From Thermanaerothrix solaris (GTDB lineage Bacteria; Chloroflexota; Anaerolineae; Anaerolineales; Anaerolineaceae), in NCBI RefSeq assembly GCF_032334255.1, contig NZ_JAUHMF010000002.1, positions 310,001-374,000 of the forward strand: a stretch of 64,000 nt of DNA, written 5' to 3'. The position numbers and the translations under genes are program-made. Positions 43,582-52,046 of this stretch are shown in pieces (positions within the stretch are counted from its first letter, which is position 1; every line of letters starts with the position of its first letter). A model generated the notes under the pieces. It saw only the letters and a list, made by a program, of their open reading frames with translations, ran no database searches and had not been told where the DNA came from.

Positions 43582-44600
43582 GGTTGCCCCTGTGGCAGGT
43601 AAGCGTTACTGTAAGCCTGGGTGATCTCCAGGGGTTGGGTAAGCAGCCCCATCTCCCGCAGCACTCGGGCCATATTCTCCCACGCCTGGGGGTCACTATA
43701 GCCCCACGGGGCTTGCTGCCACAATCCGATGGAGGTGGTCAACACGTCCATTTGCACCGCGCGGTCGGCCTGAGCCAGGTTTTCCACGTATTTCTCGCTG
43801 ATGGCATAGGCACCCTCGGGATCGTTGATCGTATCCTGTAACCCACGCGTGATGGCGCGGATCATGCCCCGCACCAGTTCAGGCTGTTCCCGTAGGGTGC
43901 GCTCGTTGGTGATGAGTCCATTGGAGACCAATGCCATATAGTCAGCCACACGGAGCACATCCACGGCGTAGCCGCGGGCGCGTAACTGGATCGGCTCGTT
44001 GGTCACGTACACCACGGCGGCATCTACCTGGCCGCTGATCAGGGCTTCGACCTGGTTGTACCCAATGGCTTCCAGGCGCACCTGGTCCTCGGGCACGCCT
44101 CCCGCCGAGAGCAGAGCGCGCAGTCCGATATAACTGGCGCCGTACAAGCCGGGTAGCCCGATGCGCCGCCCGCGCAAATCGGCCGGGGTGCGTATTCCCA
44201 ACCCCTGGGGTGCCGCAACCCCAACCGGGTAATCGCGATACCAGGCCATGACGTAAACGACCGGTAAGCCTTGCGCCCGCCCAAGTAACACCTGCTCACC
44301 GGAGACGATGGCAAACGGCAGGTTACCTGCACCGACCAGCGCCACGTTATCCGTTTCCATGCTGTAATCCAGGCTAACCTCCAGCCCCTCGGAGCGGAAG
44401 TAGCCCTTCTCGATGGCGACATAGAGCGGCGCAAACTGAATGTTGGGGATGTAGCCCACCGGCAGGCGAATCGCGGTTGGGGTGGGGGTAAGGGTGGGCG
44501 CGGTTGCCGCCGTACGGCATCCCCACAGCGTGCTGCTGCCCAAAATCAAGATGGTTAGGCCCAGGAACCAGCGGAATGAACGGGGATGAGACTCTCTCAT
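43578..44600 (-). CDS. ribY: NMT1/THI5-like substrate-binding lipoprotein, probable riboflavin receptor (RibY-like)
   Basis: Extracytoplasmic solute receptor of 340 residues. The signal peptide ends in TLWGC with Cys28 as probable lipid anchor, followed by a Thr/Pro linker. The domain begins LPVGYIPNIQFAPLYVAIEK, the THI5/NMT1 pattern also seen in pyrimidine-precursor and riboflavin receptors. Sequence alone would suggest a thiamine precursor (ThiY). The operon leader is an FMN riboswitch, which points to riboflavin, as for the RibXY transporters described from Chloroflexota. The start ATG at 44600 follows CGGAG; an in-frame upstream extension of 25 codons has no signal-peptide logic. Confidence 0.8.
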   Translation of the reverse strand: MRESHPRSFRWFLGLTILILGSSTLWGCRTAATAPTLTPTPTAIRLPVGYIPNIQFAPLYVAIEKGYFRSEGLEVSLDYSMETDNVALVGAGNLPFAIVSGEQVLLGRAQGLPVVYVMAWYRDYPVGVAAPQGLGIRTPADLRGRRIGLPGLYGASYIGLRALLSAGGVPEDQVRLEAIGYNQVEALISGQVDAAVVYVTNEPIQLRARGYAVDVLRVADYMALVSNGLITNERTLREQPELVRGMIRAITRGLQDTINDPEGAYAISEKYVENLAQADRAVQMDVLTTSIGLWQQAPWGYSDPQAWENMARVLREMGLLTQPLEITQAYSNAYLPQGQP

Positions 44601-44629
44601 GAAGGTGACGCTCCGTTTCTTGAAAAGGA

Positions 44630-45445
44630 TCAATGATGACCGCGTGGACTGCCTTGCCAGCGTAGTAGTCGCCACTCAGCCAGTAGCACCAGCCCATACA
44701 GCCCCAGTGCCAAAGTCATCAGGGTGAACGTGGCGACAAAGACCAGCGCAGTGTCGTACTGACCACGCCCGACGTTGATCAGGAAGCCCAGGCCGCGGTT
44801 AGACCCCACCAGTTCGCCCACCACGGCGCCGATGACCGAAAGGGTTGCCCCGATGCGCAATCCTCCCAGGAAGAGAGGCAGGGCGGCAGGGATTTCCAGG
44901 TAGCGCAGGGTCTGCCAGCGGGTGGCGCGCAGGGTGTGCATCAGCGCGCGCAAGTCACGCGGCACCGCCCGCACCCCAACGACTGTGTTGACCAGAACGG
45001 GGAAGAAAACAATCAGGGCGCAGATGAGCACCTTGGAGAGCATGCCCGGCCCAAACCAGATCACCAGCAGGGGCGCGATGGCCACGGTCGGAATGGCTTG
45101 ACTGGCAACCAGGTACGGCCCGATCAGGCGCTCCAACAGGGGCGAGCGCGCCAGCAGATAACCCAGGAAGGTGGCGAGGGTGACGCCGATCCCCAACCCC
45201 AGGCAGACCTCTTGCAGGGTGGCCAGGGTATGGCGCGCCAGGGAGCCATCGGCCAGGGCGATGCCAAAACGCGCGCCCACCTGCCCGGGTGAGGGGAGGA
45301 TGAAAGGAGGCAAACGGGTGAGGCGCACGATAAGTTCCCACGCGGCTACGGCTAACCCGAGCGATGCCAGCGTCCAGGCACTTTGGGTTAACCAATGGGG
45401 AAGCTTGGCTCGGGATTGGGTGATCGCCTTAACCTGCGTTGTCAT
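44630..45445 (-). CDS. ribX: ABC transporter permease, probable riboflavin importer (RibX-like)
   Basis: A 271-residue inner-membrane permease of the SsuC/TauC/ThiX class with about six helices. The BPD_transp_1 EAA loop is the stretch MHTLRATRWQTLRYLEIPAALP, which contacts the ATPase. The ATG at 45445 is preceded by GGGAG at nine bases; longer upstream frames run into the riboswitch hairpin and are rejected. It is the first gene after the FMN riboswitch and is followed, 29 bases later, by the receptor gene. Confidence 0.85.
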   Translation of the reverse strand: MTTQVKAITQSRAKLPHWLTQSAWTLASLGLAVAAWELIVRLTRLPPFILPSPGQVGARFGIALADGSLARHTLATLQEVCLGLGIGVTLATFLGYLLARSPLLERLIGPYLVASQAIPTVAIAPLLVIWFGPGMLSKVLICALIVFFPVLVNTVVGVRAVPRDLRALMHTLRATRWQTLRYLEIPAALPLFLGGLRIGATLSVIGAVVGELVGSNRGLGFLINVGRGQYDTALVFVATFTLMTLALGLYGLVLLAEWRLLRWQGSPRGHH

Positions 45446-45467
45446 TCCAGTTGACTCCCAAACGTAA

Positions 45468-45499
45468 ATGCCCCGAAGGCATAAACGTCTTCGGGGCAT
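45468..45499 (-). promoter_or_regulatory. Expression-platform hairpin of the FMN riboswitch
   Basis: A perfect 11-bp inverted repeat (45468-45478 with 45489-45499, ten-base loop) between the aptamer and the ribosome binding site of the permease. On the minus strand it is followed by TTACGTTT, a weak T-run, so it may be an attenuator. The stem CCCCGAAG also repeats bases found at the 5' edge of the aptamer (CTTCGGGG), so alternative pairing between the two is possible. Confidence 0.6.
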
Positions 45500-45529
45500 C
45501 TGAATACAACCCAATTCAAGGGTTTTTAC

Positions 45530-45668
45530 ATCCCGCCTTCTCCCATCCGGACTTTACCGTCGACTCCGGAATTCCACCGGATCCTGCGCCGTAAGACGCT
45601 CGTGGGTTTTCACCACCGATCGGGAATTGGGAGGCGCACCTCCCTCACCCTGCCCCGAAGGCGTACTA
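45530..45668 (-). ncRNA. FMN riboswitch (RFN element)
   Basis: Read on the minus strand, the classic RFN blocks appear in order: CTTCGGGGCAGGGTGA at the 5' P1 side, TTCCCGATCGGTGGT, GCAGGATCCGGTG-AATTCCGG, the CCGACGGTAAAGTCCGGATG core and GGGAGAAGGCGGG. A three-gene ABC transporter follows. FMN binding should switch off expression. RFN elements normally control riboflavin synthesis or uptake genes. Confidence 0.95.
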
Positions 45669-45688
45669 TGCACTTGTCGGATGGTCTT

Positions 45689-45717
45689 AGTTTAACCCTG
45701 GGAGGGGGAAATGTCAA
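45689..45717 (-). promoter_or_regulatory. Promoter of the FMN riboswitch operon
   Basis: Minus-strand TTGACA (45717-45712) and TAAACT (45694-45689) with a 17-base spacer. Transcription would begin about 15 bases before the riboswitch aptamer. Confidence 0.65.
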
Positions 45718-45746
45718 CCGTTTTGTGCGTCCGTGCACAAAGCGGT

Positions 45747-46727
45747 CTATCCCCCGATCTCGCTCATGACCCGATTGAGCGCAATCTCGCCTTCGGCCAG
45801 ACCGTGCCCCCAGGGTTTTTCCCAGATGCTCTCCACAATGAGTTGGCGCATCTCTTCCCAGGTGGCGCCGTTGCGCAAAGGGGTGAGCAAGTCCACTTCT
45901 TTATCGCGGAGGAGGCACAGGCGCAACCGTCCGTCGGCGGTTAAACGGGCGCGGGTGCACGCAGCACAAAACGGCAGGGTCACCGAAGCGATAAACCCCA
46001 GCGTGCCTAATGCACCCGGCAGGCGGTAGAGGCGGGCCTCGCCATCCAGTTCACCGCCGTTAATTGGCTCAACTGCGCCAAAGGCCGCTTCCAGGCGCGC
46101 CAGCATCTCGGCAGTTGAGACCACTTGGGAGCGCTGAAAGTCACTGATACCGCCCAATGGCATCATCTCGATGAAACGTACCTGCCACGCGTGCTCATAG
46201 GTCAGGCGCGCCAGATCCACAATATCGGCTTCGTTATATCCGCGCACCACCACCGCATTGATCTTGATCGGGGTGAGGCCGGCTTCCTCGGCGGCCAGGA
46301 TGCCTTCCCAAACCTGGCGCAAGTTACCCCAGCGGGTAATTTTGTGAAAACGCACCGGATCCAGGGTGTCCAGGCTGATATTGACGCGTTGTAACCCGGC
46401 GGCTTTGAGCGGGCGGGCCAGTTTGCCCAGTAACACACCGTTGGTGGTCATGGTGAGGGAACGAATTCCCGGCGTGGCGGCGATTTCCCGCACCAGATCC
46501 ACCACATTGGCGCGCACGGTCGGCTCGCCCCCGGTCAAGCGAATTTTGTCAAACCCCAGGCTGGCGAAAAGGCGCACCAGGAAGATGATTTCTTCGTCTT
46601 GCAACATCTCCGCGGGGGGGCGGAAGGTCATATCCTCGGGCATGCAGTACACGCAGCGCAGGTTACAGTGATCGGTCAGGCTGATGCGCAGATAGTGAAT
46701 GCGGCGACCAAAACGGTCGAGAGCCAC
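45747..46727 (-). CDS. moaA: GTP 3',8-cyclase (molybdenum cofactor biosynthesis protein A)
   Basis: Radical SAM enzyme that, with MoaC, converts GTP to cyclic pyranopterin monophosphate; 326 residues. The SAM cluster motif CNLRCVYC uses Cys21, Cys25 and Cys28. GGEPT follows. The second cluster is formed by FCAACTRARLTADGRLRLC near residue 255-275. The protein ends in Gly-Gly, the catalytic tail of MoaA. The start is GTG, preceded by GGGAG at seven bases. No other moa gene is nearby. A TATAAT lies about 45 bases upstream. Confidence 0.93.
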   Translation of the reverse strand: MALDRFGRRIHYLRISLTDHCNLRCVYCMPEDMTFRPPAEMLQDEEIIFLVRLFASLGFDKIRLTGGEPTVRANVVDLVREIAATPGIRSLTMTTNGVLLGKLARPLKAAGLQRVNISLDTLDPVRFHKITRWGNLRQVWEGILAAEEAGLTPIKINAVVVRGYNEADIVDLARLTYEHAWQVRFIEMMPLGGISDFQRSQVVSTAEMLARLEAAFGAVEPINGGELDGEARLYRLPGALGTLGFIASVTLPFCAACTRARLTADGRLRLCLLRDKEVDLLTPLRNGATWEEMRQLIVESIWEKPWGHGLAEGEIALNRVMSEIGG

Positions 46728-46771
46728 GTTTCAACTCCCTTTGAAAAGAAACCCTTCGTTTCTTACTCATC

Positions 46772-46777
46772 ATTATA
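46772..46777 (-). promoter_or_regulatory. Possible -10 element of moaA
   Basis: Minus-strand TATAAT, 44 bases before the GTG start, without a good -35. The remaining gap up to the oxidoreductase operon holds no other clear signal. Confidence 0.35.
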
Positions 46778-47012
46778 CAAAAAACCCGGGCTTTGAGCCA
46801 TAACCCGAGGGGTGATTTTTGACTTGAGGAAAGAAGAGATTTGTCCGAGACATCATTATAGACTAATCAAGTAGCAAATATCAGGATACTTGTAGTGTTT
46901 TCGTATGACGCATGACACTACCCAAGGATTGGGGGAGCGTTCCATAATCAGAATAGAACCCATCCCAGCCCGCCTCGTTGTCATTAATTTCCATACCAAC
47001 CAGGAGGAACGG

Positions 47013-47261
47013 ATGCCCCCCAAGGGACGAATTGTCGTTAATGACTTATACTGTAAGGGTTGTGAATTGTGTGTGGCGGCCTGCCCGCAGGAAGTGATGG
47101 GGCTGGATATGGGCCGCATCACCGTCAAGGGCTATCACCCGGCGACGCTGGTCAAAGAAGGTTGTACCGGGTGCGGCGTGTGCGCGGTGGTCTGCCCCGA
47201 GGCGGCCATCACGGTTTATCGCGAAGCGGTGCGCCCGCGTGTCGCGGCAGCTGCGGCTTAG
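47013..47261 (+). CDS. 2-oxoacid:ferredoxin oxidoreductase, ferredoxin-like delta subunit
   Basis: An 82-residue protein with two 4Fe-4S motifs, Cys14-17-20-24 (CKGCELCVAACP) and Cys51-54-57-61 (CTGCGVCAVVCP). It shuttles electrons from the thiamine-diphosphate subunit to ferredoxin. AGGAGG lies about six bases before the ATG; the frame is open upstream but without a second ribosome binding site. It is the first gene of a delta-alpha-beta-gamma operon, an order often seen for KorDABC or VorDABC enzymes. It ends in a run of alanines. Confidence 0.9.
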   Translation: MPPKGRIVVNDLYCKGCELCVAACPQEVMGLDMGRITVKGYHPATLVKEGCTGCGVCAVVCPEAAITVYREAVRPRVAAAAA

Positions 47262-47271
47262 GAGGCAACCC

Positions 47272-48384
47272 ATGGCGCGCGAGTTGTGGAAAGGGAACAT
47301 TGCCATTGCCGAAGCCGCGGTGCGGGCGGGGTTGGAGGCCTATTTTGGCTACCCCATCACCCCGCAAACCGAATTACTGGAATACCTCTCCATGCGTATG
47401 CCCGAACTGGGACGGGTCTTCGTCCAGGCTGAAAGTGAATTGGGTGCGATTAACATGGTCTACGGCGCAGCCTGCACCGGGGTGCGGGTGATGACCTCAT
47501 CCTCCAGTCCGGGCATCAGTCTGATGATGGAGGGCCTTTCGTACATCGCCGGCACCGAGGTGCCGGTGGTGCTGGTGGACGTTATGCGCGGCGGTCCCGG
47601 CCTGGGTAATATTGCACCGGCGCAAGGGGATTACAACCAGATTGTCCATGGCGGCGGGCACGGCGATTATCGCCCAATTGTCCTGGCGCCGTCCAGTATC
47701 CAGGAAGCAATTGACCTGACCATGCTGGCGTTCGATTTGGCCGAAGCCTATCGCGCGATTACGGTAGTATTGCTGGATGGCAGCCTGGGGCAAATGATGG
47801 AGCCGGCGGAGATGCCCCCGATGCGCCCGCTCAAGACTACCTACCCCGATTGGGCTGTGCGCGGGGCCATGGGCCGCGAGCGGCGCGTGCTCTCTTCGAT
47901 TTACCTTGACCCGCCGCTGGAAGAAGAGGCGAATCTGCGTATCCTGCGCCGCTGGGTGCAGATTGAGGCGAACGAGGTGCGCTACAAGGGCTATTACCTG
48001 GACGATGCTCGCTTTGTCGTCGTCGGGTTTGGCACGGCCGGGCGGGTGGCGCTTTCGGCGGTGCGCGCGGCGCGGGCCGAGGGCATTCGCGTGGGGTTAC
48101 TGCGCCCGATCACCGTCAGCCCCTTCCCAACCCGGGTGATCCGCGAGTTGGCCGAACAGATCGAGGGCTTTTTGGTGGTGGAGATGAACACCGGCCAGAT
48201 GCTGGAAGACGTGCTACGCGCGGTGGAAGGGCGCGCGCCGGTGGAATTCTTCGCCCGTGTTGGCGGTGTCATGCCCCTGCCGGATGAAGTCCTGGACGAG
48301 ATCAAGCGCATGGCTACGGCGCCGCTCACCGTGGATGGCCATCCGCGTGATCGTTGGCTACAACGCATGTTAGCGCAGGCTTAG
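47272..48384 (+). CDS. 2-oxoacid:ferredoxin oxidoreductase, alpha subunit (KorA/VorB-like)
   Basis: A 370-residue pyrimidine-binding subunit. It opens with GNIAIAEAAVRAGLEAYFGYPITPQTEL, the domain I signature, and contains MTSSSSPGISLMMEGLSYIAGTE and the glycine-rich GGPGLGNIAPAQGDY. The C-terminal domain binds CoA (VVGFGTAGRVALSAVRAAR, GLLRPITVSPFP). With the beta subunit it oxidatively decarboxylates a 2-oxoacid to the acyl-CoA, reducing ferredoxin. Substrate (2-oxoglutarate or a branched-chain 2-oxoacid) cannot be settled. GGAGG precedes the ATG; a frame extension of eleven codons overlaps the delta gene and is rejected. Confidence 0.9.
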   Translation: MARELWKGNIAIAEAAVRAGLEAYFGYPITPQTELLEYLSMRMPELGRVFVQAESELGAINMVYGAACTGVRVMTSSSSPGISLMMEGLSYIAGTEVPVVLVDVMRGGPGLGNIAPAQGDYNQIVHGGGHGDYRPIVLAPSSIQEAIDLTMLAFDLAEAYRAITVVLLDGSLGQMMEPAEMPPMRPLKTTYPDWAVRGAMGRERRVLSSIYLDPPLEEEANLRILRRWVQIEANEVRYKGYYLDDARFVVVGFGTAGRVALSAVRAARAEGIRVGLLRPITVSPFPTRVIRELAEQIEGFLVVEMNTGQMLEDVLRAVEGRAPVEFFARVGGVMPLPDEVLDEIKRMATAPLTVDGHPRDRWLQRMLAQA

Positions 48385-48396
48385 GGAGGATCGCGC

Positions 48397-49173
48397 ATGA
48401 CTTTAGCAGATTTGGAAACACTGGTTTATGCTCGTCCGGCATCCTTGACCGAGATGCCGACCCACTATTGCCCCGGTTGTACCCACGGGGTGGCTCATCG
48501 TCTGATCGCCGAAGTCATTGATGAGATGAACCTGCGCGAGCGCACCATCGGCGTGGCATCGGTGGGGTGCTCGGTGTTCGCCTATAACTACTTTGATTTC
48601 GATTGGGTGCAGGCGCCGCATGGTCGCGCGCCGGCCATGGCGACCGGCGTCAAGCGCGTGCTACCCGATCGCGTGGTCATCACATACCAGGGCGATGGCG
48701 ATATGGCGTCCATCGGTATGGGCGAGGTGGTGCACGCAGCGGCGCGGGGTGAAAACATCACCGTCTTCTTTATCAACAACGCCAACTACGGCATGACCGG
48801 CGGGCAAATGGCGCCCACTACCCTGCCGGGGCAAAAGACCACCACCTCGCCGCGCGGGCGGGATGTGGAAACGCAGGGGTACCCGGTGCGTGCTGCCGAA
48901 TTGTTGGCGACCCTGGAAGGCGCCAGTTACGTGGTGCGCCGTAGCCTGCACGATCCTAAGAACATCCGCCTGGCTAAAAAAGCCATCCGTCTGGCACTGG
49001 AAACTCAGGTGCGTGGGTTGGGCTTTTCGATGGTTGAACTGCTCTCGATTTGCCCGACCAACTGGGGCATGACCCCGGTGCAGTCGCTCAAATGGCTGGA
49101 AGAGCACATGATCCCCTATTTCCCACTCGGGGATTACAAGGTGCATCCGGCGGTTGCTGAGATCAAGGTCTAG
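48397..49173 (+). CDS. 2-oxoacid:ferredoxin oxidoreductase, beta subunit (thiamine-diphosphate binding)
   Basis: A 258-residue subunit that binds thiamine diphosphate. THYCPGCTHG holds Cys25 and Cys28, and the ThDP motif runs from YQGDGDMASIGMGEVVHAA to FFINNANYGMTGGQ. LLSICPTNWGMTP, typical of this group, follows near the C-terminus. The operon position between alpha and gamma subunits fits. It starts twelve bases after alpha with AGGGAGG upstream. Confidence 0.92.
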   Translation: MTLADLETLVYARPASLTEMPTHYCPGCTHGVAHRLIAEVIDEMNLRERTIGVASVGCSVFAYNYFDFDWVQAPHGRAPAMATGVKRVLPDRVVITYQGDGDMASIGMGEVVHAAARGENITVFFINNANYGMTGGQMAPTTLPGQKTTTSPRGRDVETQGYPVRAAELLATLEGASYVVRRSLHDPKNIRLAKKAIRLALETQVRGLGFSMVELLSICPTNWGMTPVQSLKWLEEHMIPYFPLGDYKVHPAVAEIKV

Positions 49174-49188
49174 GGAGGGCAAGCAACC

Positions 49189-49743
49189 ATGCAAACCGAG
49201 ATTATCATTGCCGGTTTTGGCGGTCAGGGCGTGCTCTTCGCCGGGCAACTGCTGGCCTACGCCGCCATGGATAACGGCCTGGAAGTGACGTGGATCCCTT
49301 CCTACGGCCCGGAGATGCGCGGCGGCACTGCGAACTGTACGGTGATCATTGCCGATGAGGAGATCGGTTCGCCCATTGTGCGCAACCCACAAGTGGCGCT
49401 GGTGCTCAACCGTCCTTCGCTGGATAAATACGAGCCGCTGGTTAAACCAGGTGGGTTGCTGGTGGTTAACGCCTCGCTGGTGGATCGCAATGTAGATCGG
49501 CGCGATATCCGCACCGTGCTGGTTCCGGCCAACGAGATCGCCGAGCACCTGGGTGACCGCCGCGTGGCCAACATGGTGATGTTGGGGGCCATGTTGAGCA
49601 ATCAGCCCATCCTCACCCTGGACGCGGTGGTCAAGGCCATGGAAGCACATCTGCTCTCACGCCATCGCAATTTGTTGCCGCTCAACGTGGCCGCGCTCCA
49701 GGAAGGCGCCAAATACCTGGCTGAACAACTGCAATCGGTTTGA
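49189..49743 (+). CDS. 2-oxoacid:ferredoxin oxidoreductase, gamma subunit
   Basis: A 184-residue protein of the POR gamma family. It starts IIIAGFGGQGVLFAGQLLAYA, the glycine-rich hallmark, followed by TWIPSYGPEMRGGTANCTVI and the later LVPANEIAEHLGDRRVANMVMLG. It completes the four-subunit enzyme. AGGGAGG lies upstream of the ATG. A terminator follows directly. Confidence 0.92.
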   Translation: MQTEIIIAGFGGQGVLFAGQLLAYAAMDNGLEVTWIPSYGPEMRGGTANCTVIIADEEIGSPIVRNPQVALVLNRPSLDKYEPLVKPGGLLVVNASLVDRNVDRRDIRTVLVPANEIAEHLGDRRVANMVMLGAMLSNQPILTLDAVVKAMEAHLLSRHRNLLPLNVAALQEGAKYLAEQLQSV

Positions 49744-49750
49744 ACCTCAG

Positions 49751-49776
49751 GGCGCGGGTGACCCCCGCGCCTTTTT
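49751..49776. terminator. Terminator of the 2-oxoacid oxidoreductase operon
   Basis: An 8-bp GC stem (49751-49758 with 49764-49771, loop TGACC) is followed by TTTTT. It abuts the stop codon of the convergent comEC gene. Confidence 0.85.
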
Positions 49777-52046
49777 CATCGCCATCCCAGGCGCAGGTTC
49801 TGACCGTCGCTGGTAAGTTCCAGCGTGCCATGCAGGCCGGTCGCCAGCCAGCCGGGGGGCAAAGGCTGGCCGGGCTGCCCCATCAGCACCCCCAGGTCAG
49901 GGAGTGCATCGGCAGGGATTGCGATCCCCTCGCCACGCAAGATGAGGCCATCCAGGGTCACCCCCTGGACGTTGAGGTGTGCCAGCGTCTCGGTTGGCCA
50001 AACCGCACCGGCGATGAGCAGGTCAAGACGGCCATGGTGCACCAGCAATGGCACCTGTCCTTGTTCAGCCGGGAGCACAGTCAGGGCCAAGTCGGGCGGC
50101 AGGTCCAGCACCTGCGCGGTGGCCAGTGGCTGCTGGGGGATGCCCGCCGTATCCAGAGCGCGCGCCAGGCGGGTATGGGTGCGGGTGGTAGCCGTGGCGG
50201 TCGCCCAGAATACTCGGCCTACTTCGTAACGTTGGAGGCTCAGGATCAGCCCTTCCAGCGGCGCGGCCCGTGGGCTGGTAACCAGCATGGCATCCAATCG
50301 TCGCCCCAACACCGGAAGGTAGTGGCCTAACTGGGCATCCAGGGCATTGGCCGAGGGGGCACCATCCAGAAGCAGGGTCTGTCCGCCCGGGGCGCGAATC
50401 AACACCGCCTGTGAGTCGGGGAGGTCAAACAACACCAGATGCAGATTTCCATCCGGGCGGTAGAGCACGCCGTTCCAGGCCAGTACCGTGGATAACCCCA
50501 GTGCCCCGATCAGGAGGCTTCCGCGCAAGGCCGGGCGCCAGGCCGCCTGCTGCCAAGCGAGGGTGAAGCCTAATACCACGGCGTAGTAAAGCAACACGCT
50601 CCCAAATTCGAAGGGAGGCAGGGTCAGCGAGGCCAGGGCGTTCTGGCTCAGCCCCAAAACGATGCGGTTGGTATAGGCGGCCAATGGCCAGGCCAGCCCG
50701 GCCAGCACCTGCCCTACGGCAGGGGCGAGGAGACCAATCAGCAGGCTTAGCCCACCCAGCACCATCAGCGCCGGTTGGGCCGGCAGGATCAGGGGATTGG
50801 CGATGAGCAGGCTGAGCGAGAAGCGTCGAAAATGGGCCAGGAGAACTGGCAAGGTGGTGACTTGAGCGGCCAGCGTAACCAGCACGTACTCCCCCATCGC
50901 GGCAGCCAGGCGCCCTGCCCAGGGCGCGCGCCAGCGTTGGGTGAGGGTGCGCGTGAATACGCTTTGCAGCGGTTCGGCATAAAGGATCAATCCCAGCGTT
51001 GCCATCACCGAGAGTTGAAACGAGACCTCCCAGGGCAGGGTGGGATTGAAGAGGCACAACAGTGCCGCGCTGAAGGCCAGCGCGTTCAGGGCTGCCGAAG
51101 AACGCCCGATCAGCCGCGCCAGCAGCGCCAAACCGCTCATCAACGCCGCGCGCAAGACGGCCGGATCACCCCCGACCAGGAGGGCGTACAACCCCATTCC
51201 AATCAACGAGAGAAAACTGGCCATGCCCAGGGGGAAAATTCGCCCCAGCACCGCCAATAGGGTGCCGCTGAGCAGGGTCATGTTGAATCCCGAGATGGCG
51301 ATGATGTGCGCTGTGCCGGTAATCTGATAAGCCCGTTCCAGCGGCAGGGGAAAATCTTCGTCCAAACCCAGCAGGATGCCGTTGACTAAGGCGGCTTCCG
51401 GCTGGGGATAAAAGCGATTTGCCAGCGCGTAGGCTCGCTGGCGTAGGGCCTCCAGGCCGGCGATGAGCAGGTTGCCGCGCGAGCCGGGCAAAGGTCGCGC
51501 CAGGGGGTAGGTCATTTGAGTGTAAATGCCGCGGCGTTCCAGGTAGGCGCGGTAGGAAAAGGCCTCGCTCTCTTCTGGTGGATTTGGCGCGCCGCGGAGT
51601 TCCAGGCGCTGGCCGTAGTCCCAGGTCTGGAACGGCCAGAGGGTCACCAGAACGCGCCCCTGCACCTTTTGGATATTCCCAGCGGGGGCTTCCAACTGCT
51701 CGGCGCAGACCGTCAGCAGGGTCACCCGTTCCCGCCGATCCGGTGGAGCGCAGATCCACCCCGTGAGGGTCACCTGGCCCTGGGCGTGCCAGGCGATTAA
51801 TCGTTGGGTTGGGTTGTGTGCGCTCTGGTGCAGGGTGTAACGCAGGGCCCCTGTTCCGAGCGCTAGAGGCAGCGCCAGCAATGGCAGGGGTAGCCAGGAA
51901 ACGCGCCAGCGGTGCCGTACCGGTGGCCAGGCAAGGCCCGCTGCGCTGAGCAGGCTCAGACCGCCCCACCCCCACGCCGGCAGGGGAAACGCGGCGGCCA
52001 GGCCGACCCCGCTCAGGAAAGCCAGCGCCAGCCAGAACAGCGGCAC
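49776..52046 (-). CDS. comEC: ComEC/Rec2 family DNA-uptake channel protein with degenerate C-terminal domain
   Basis: A 756-residue inner-membrane protein. The N-terminal DUF4131 region is followed by the Competence domain (about 215-490) with many helices and the family segment GTAHIIAISGFNMTLLSGTL (about 240-260). ComEC carries transforming DNA across the membrane. The C-terminal metallo-beta-lactamase-like domain keeps LLLDGAPSANALDAQLGHYL, but where active relatives have the THxDxDH metal motif this one reads TSPRAAPLEGL (590-600), so no metal site is visible. The start is GTG with GAGGGCGCT upstream. It overlaps the 3' end of the ICMT-like gene by 34 bases. Confidence 0.88.
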   Translation of the reverse strand: MPLFWLALAFLSGVGLAAAFPLPAWGWGGLSLLSAAGLAWPPVRHRWRVSWLPLPLLALPLALGTGALRYTLHQSAHNPTQRLIAWHAQGQVTLTGWICAPPDRRERVTLLTVCAEQLEAPAGNIQKVQGRVLVTLWPFQTWDYGQRLELRGAPNPPEESEAFSYRAYLERRGIYTQMTYPLARPLPGSRGNLLIAGLEALRQRAYALANRFYPQPEAALVNGILLGLDEDFPLPLERAYQITGTAHIIAISGFNMTLLSGTLLAVLGRIFPLGMASFLSLIGMGLYALLVGGDPAVLRAALMSGLALLARLIGRSSAALNALAFSAALLCLFNPTLPWEVSFQLSVMATLGLILYAEPLQSVFTRTLTQRWRAPWAGRLAAAMGEYVLVTLAAQVTTLPVLLAHFRRFSLSLLIANPLILPAQPALMVLGGLSLLIGLLAPAVGQVLAGLAWPLAAYTNRIVLGLSQNALASLTLPPFEFGSVLLYYAVVLGFTLAWQQAAWRPALRGSLLIGALGLSTVLAWNGVLYRPDGNLHLVLFDLPDSQAVLIRAPGGQTLLLDGAPSANALDAQLGHYLPVLGRRLDAMLVTSPRAAPLEGLILSLQRYEVGRVFWATATATTRTHTRLARALDTAGIPQQPLATAQVLDLPPDLALTVLPAEQGQVPLLVHHGRLDLLIAGAVWPTETLAHLNVQGVTLDGLILRGEGIAIPADALPDLGVLMGQPGQPLPPGWLATGLHGTLELTSDGQNLRLGWR

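Noticed and set aside
43578..44600. Thiamine-precursor receptor ThiY
   Set aside because: Family alone would allow it, but the operon leader is an FMN riboswitch; riboflavin is the better reading.
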